The translations under genes and the position numbers were made by a program. Source: Xestospongia muta (taxonomy: Eukaryota > Porifera > Demospongiae > Haplosclerida > Petrosiidae). Taken from it: a stretch of DNA of 64,000 bases. The notes under the pieces were generated by a model, which was given only the letters and a program-made list of their open reading frames with translations, made no database searches and was not told where the DNA came from. The stretch covers positions 24,920,745-24,984,744 of the forward strand of contig OY848917.1 of assembly GCA_963693285.1 (NCBI GenBank), read 5' to 3'. Every line of letters begins with the position of its first letter. The stretch's first letter is position 1. Shown here piece after piece: positions 61,301 to 64,000 of the stretch.

Positions 61301-64000
61301 TGGATGAGCTTCTATTTTTTCCAGCACTTGTCAATACCAAAGCTCCTATTGATATTAAAATAGAGAATGGGTTGGGATGGTGTCTGTGGTGTCCTGATCC
61401 CAATCAATTTCTGTCTACACGATTCCTTCATGTCCTGGTCCTCTCCCTTGCCTATAATTGCCTCCCACGTAAAATCAAGCCTGGTAAAGTAAATGAAACC
61501 AACTCTGTTGTACAAAAGCTAGCTCGTCGTTGCAATGTATGGACTAATGGTATATATTGGAAGGGCAATGTAGAAGTTTTTGTTGAAGTATCTGAGCACA
61601 ATCGATGTGTTACAGTACTTACATCAAACAAACAGTTGGATGAAAGTCACAGAATTTTTAACTCCGTCATTAAAATAATTTTGAATCTCAAAAGCAGGCT
61701 ATGTTCATGTAAATGTGAAGAATATATTATTGCACCAAATCAGGTAGATGAGGCTCGTACACGTGCTGTCTATGATCGCACACTTTACTATATGGAAGAA
61801 GTTGCCATCGCTGTTTTAACTAAAGCTAATATTGAAGGAACAGATGAGGTTAGAGTGGATATCAAAGAAGTTGTAGGAAATAAAGACCCGTTTCTTTGCA
61901 TTGCTCCATCCATAACTAGAGAACTGTTTGACATAAACAATGCTGAGTTACCAATTAAACATGATACTCTTCAACATATTCAAAATATGTGTCGTTTTTC
62001 TTTTCCATCATCTCGTACACATTTCTCTATAATGGAGTGTTGCAGCAGTTTAAGTATCTTTGCTGGACGTAATCCTTTTGTAAGTAAAAACACTAATACT
62101 CTTTCACTATTAATGCATGTCATGTCCTTATCATTTTAACTTTATTTTATTTATTTGCTTACATCATGTGTAGGATCTTGCCTCCCCTCCATTAACTGAA
62201 TACGACATAGAACAAGCCTCAAAACCACTTCTTGAGAAAATACACCAAGGTTTAATTGTCTAATTTGTTTTTATTGATTATTGTATGTATTATTATCAAA
62301 ATAGGATCTGATAATACAGGAGTAACTCTAACCTCAACTGATCCTGTCTCATCAAGTAAGTAAATAGTCATTGGAAGTAAATTTACACCTTTTATTTTCA
62401 AAGGAATTACACCTTACTCTACTGACTCATCATATCCTACTTCAGCAGTAGAAAGTATTTTAGGTAAGATATTAATCATGTAATGTATTGCGATGAATCA
62501 ATAAGCATTGCTAAACAGTCAAGCCTTCAATTAAATATTAGTAGATATATATTCATCTCATTTATTCAAATAAAAAGACTTGATTCCAATTTGTAGTAGA
62601 ATATTGTCATAACCCTATGCTAAGTTGCTGAGCACTAACGTAGTATATTTGGCCACAATCTTAAAGTTATTCATTTTAGTTATTATAATCAGAACTAATT
62701 TATTGACAATACGATATGTTAAATAACTAAATTAGTCTATCAATTTTAATAGGCTTAACATATAAGTATGCCTTTCACTTTCCCCTATGCATTACTAATA
62801 TATCATGTTCATTAATTATTTTGTACTTTCCTTAGAAAAAGAATCGAAAAAAATTGATTTCCAACCTGTTCAAGATGACACAGACCAAGCCTCTGTGTCC
62901 TTCTTAAAGAAGACATCACAAAGTTAGTCTATATTTGTTTAGAAATGTGTAACTTAATTATTGATAGACTCTAGTGAAACAGAATTAGCTATTGATCCAA
63001 CTGGCTCTCCATCTTCAGGTAATAAAGTCCTCCAAAATGTGATACTATTATGAAAAAACATTTATACTTTTAAAGAATTAAACTTGACATTACTGATTAA
63101 TTTATCCTCCTACAGCATATACAATACATGTATGTTTTCTATCCTAGACATTGGTGAAATTCTTTCTAAAGTTCCTAAAGAGAAAGATGCTCTAGCGTTA
63201 CTAATGCCTATTAAGGCTGATTGGTATATCATTGGTGTCTCACTTGAAGTCAACACTGGAGAACTAGAAAGTTTATATAATAGCAATAACGCACCACATT
63301 TAAAGCTGTTTATGATGATCAGTAAATGGTTAAAAAAGAAATCAAATGAAGCTACTTGGAAGGTGTTATTAGAGGCAGTGGAGGGTCCTATTGTAAACAA
63401 TTTGCAAATTGGTGATGATATTCGTAAATTTCTAAAAAATCCTGATGTATATAATGAATATGTGCGCCAAGGTTAGTGTAGTTTGTTTGTTGATATTTTG
63501 CTTTATTATCAAAATAGGATCTGATAATACAGGAGTAACTGCTAGTTCAGCTGATCACATTTCTTCCAGTAATTAAATAAATTTCATCACTAAATTACAT
63601 TACTGATATCTTTTTTATAAAGGAATTATACCTGACACTGCAGATTTATCATATCCTATTTCAGCAGTAGAAAGTATATTAGGTGAGACCTTAATTAGAT
63701 TATATGACTTATTACAAAGACCTAACAACTATGTATAAACTTTTGAATTATCATTATTGGCTATATTCCTACAATTTCATCTCATTTTGCTAGGAGATTC
63801 TAGTGTAGTAGAATGATGCTATAACTACTCTAAACTTCTAAGCAATAACTGTTGGTTTTCTGGTCTACAATCTAAAAAATTATTTATGACAGAATTACTT
63901 TAAATATTACAGCATTTACATTAGTAGTAGCCTTAAAGTATACCATACCTTTCACCTATTTGAATGTAAAGTTAAATGCATTATGTACTTTTCGTAGACA
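46393..64000 (+). CDS. Ankyrin-repeat Roc-COR GTPase with death domain (3' end beyond window)
   Basis: Exons: 46393-46416 (MAVSSLKL, tentative start), 47556-47651, 49247-49345, 51589-51687, 53653-53754, 54025-54120, 54892-54990, 55403-55501, 55700-55798, 57494-57592, 58082-58180, 58976-59074, 60028-62079, 62174-62249, 62305-62355, 62404-62463, 62836-62922, 62968-63018, 63148-63471, 63518-63568, 63623-63682, and one from 63998. Exons 2-12 each encode one ankyrin repeat in phase 0 (EGKTALIVAAIEGH type). Exon 13 adds a twelfth repeat, then a Roc GTPase with P-loop GDTSVGKSS (about residue 449), DFAGHKEYY (about 506) and IVIGSRLDE, and a COR-like region to about residue 1054. Exon 19 (63148-63471) is a death domain (DWYIIGVSLEV...TWKVLLEAV). 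It is an intracellular scaffold or GTPase of the ROCO class, probably in innate or cell-death signalling; it has no kinase domain, unlike DAPK1. Confidence 0.87.
49490..50770 (-). mobile_element. Truncated Ty3/gypsy retrotransposon (end of integrase plus probable 3' LTR) in an intron
   Basis: The minus strand from about 50,770 to 50,390 encodes integrase core signatures (GVPSSLIVTKEQT, AYHPQGNGQVEHFNHTLEAM, then VLFVYRTAVHESMGYSPYQV), followed by an in-frame TGA where the family has a FGR motif, then the C-terminal part (RNKSKYDKKV, and after a frameshift INRVGVVNYWIQLIG, VVHRNRLKL). The GGGGGAATGGTGTAG near 49,730-49,712 fits the polypurine/LTR junction and about 49,490-49,705 may be the 3' LTR, with a TATATATA motif. 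Protease, RT, RNase H and the 5' end are gone. It lies inside the ankyrin-Roc gene intron (49,346-51,588) in antisense. Confidence 0.8.
51688..53652. other. Intron of the ankyrin-Roc gene
   Basis: Two-kilobase AT-rich intron between the third and fourth ankyrin exons. No repeat, exon or RNA gene recognised. The same holds for the introns at 46,417-47,555, 47,652-49,246, 54,121-54,891, 55,799-57,493, 57,593-58,081, 58,181-58,975 and 59,075-60,027. Confidence 0.6.

Overview
The window looks like nuclear DNA of an early-branching marine animal, most likely a demosponge. It is AT-rich, genes are intron-dense with many 44-60 bp GT-AG introns, and the protein families fit: a full MICAL (FAD monooxygenase-CH-LIM-bMERB), an ankyrin-Roc/COR-death domain receptor-like gene, and Ig/TSP1/PLAC matrix proteins. 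The species assignment is inference; the gene models were spliced by hand and checked for reading-frame phase at each junction.

Left part (1-30,420): a segmental tandem array. A plus-strand four-exon flavin amine oxidase / L-amino-acid-oxidase-like gene is followed tail-to-tail by a minus-strand secreted Ig-TSP1-PLAC gene, and this pair has been copied several times together with flanks and promoters. Five oxidase loci are visible: A (5' part outside the window), B (chimeric, lacks exons 1-2), C and D (both intact, 629 aa), E (10-bp deletion giving an in-frame stop). Of the Ig-TSP1-PLAC copies only the rightmost (23,956-30,420, 11 exons, about 807 aa) is intact. The copy after C is truncated, frameshifted and has a stop in TSP1. 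The copy after D is split by a roughly 2.2 kb insertion and carries stops.

Middle (30,421-34,388): no convincing gene. It holds a large inverted repeat (31,685-32,166). Then comes an 18-exon MICAL gene on the minus strand (34,389-46,087, about 1,187 aa) whose introns carry several terminal-inverted-repeat DNA transposons, some nested, with visible target-site duplications.

Right part (46,393 to the end): head-to-head with MICAL across about 305 bp starts a long plus-strand gene. Eleven exons each encode one ankyrin repeat, then a large exon carries a twelfth ankyrin repeat plus Roc-COR GTPase, followed by short Ser/Thr-rich linker exons, a death-domain exon, and a second copy of the linker exons that runs off the window. 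A dead Ty3/gypsy-type fragment sits in one of its introns.
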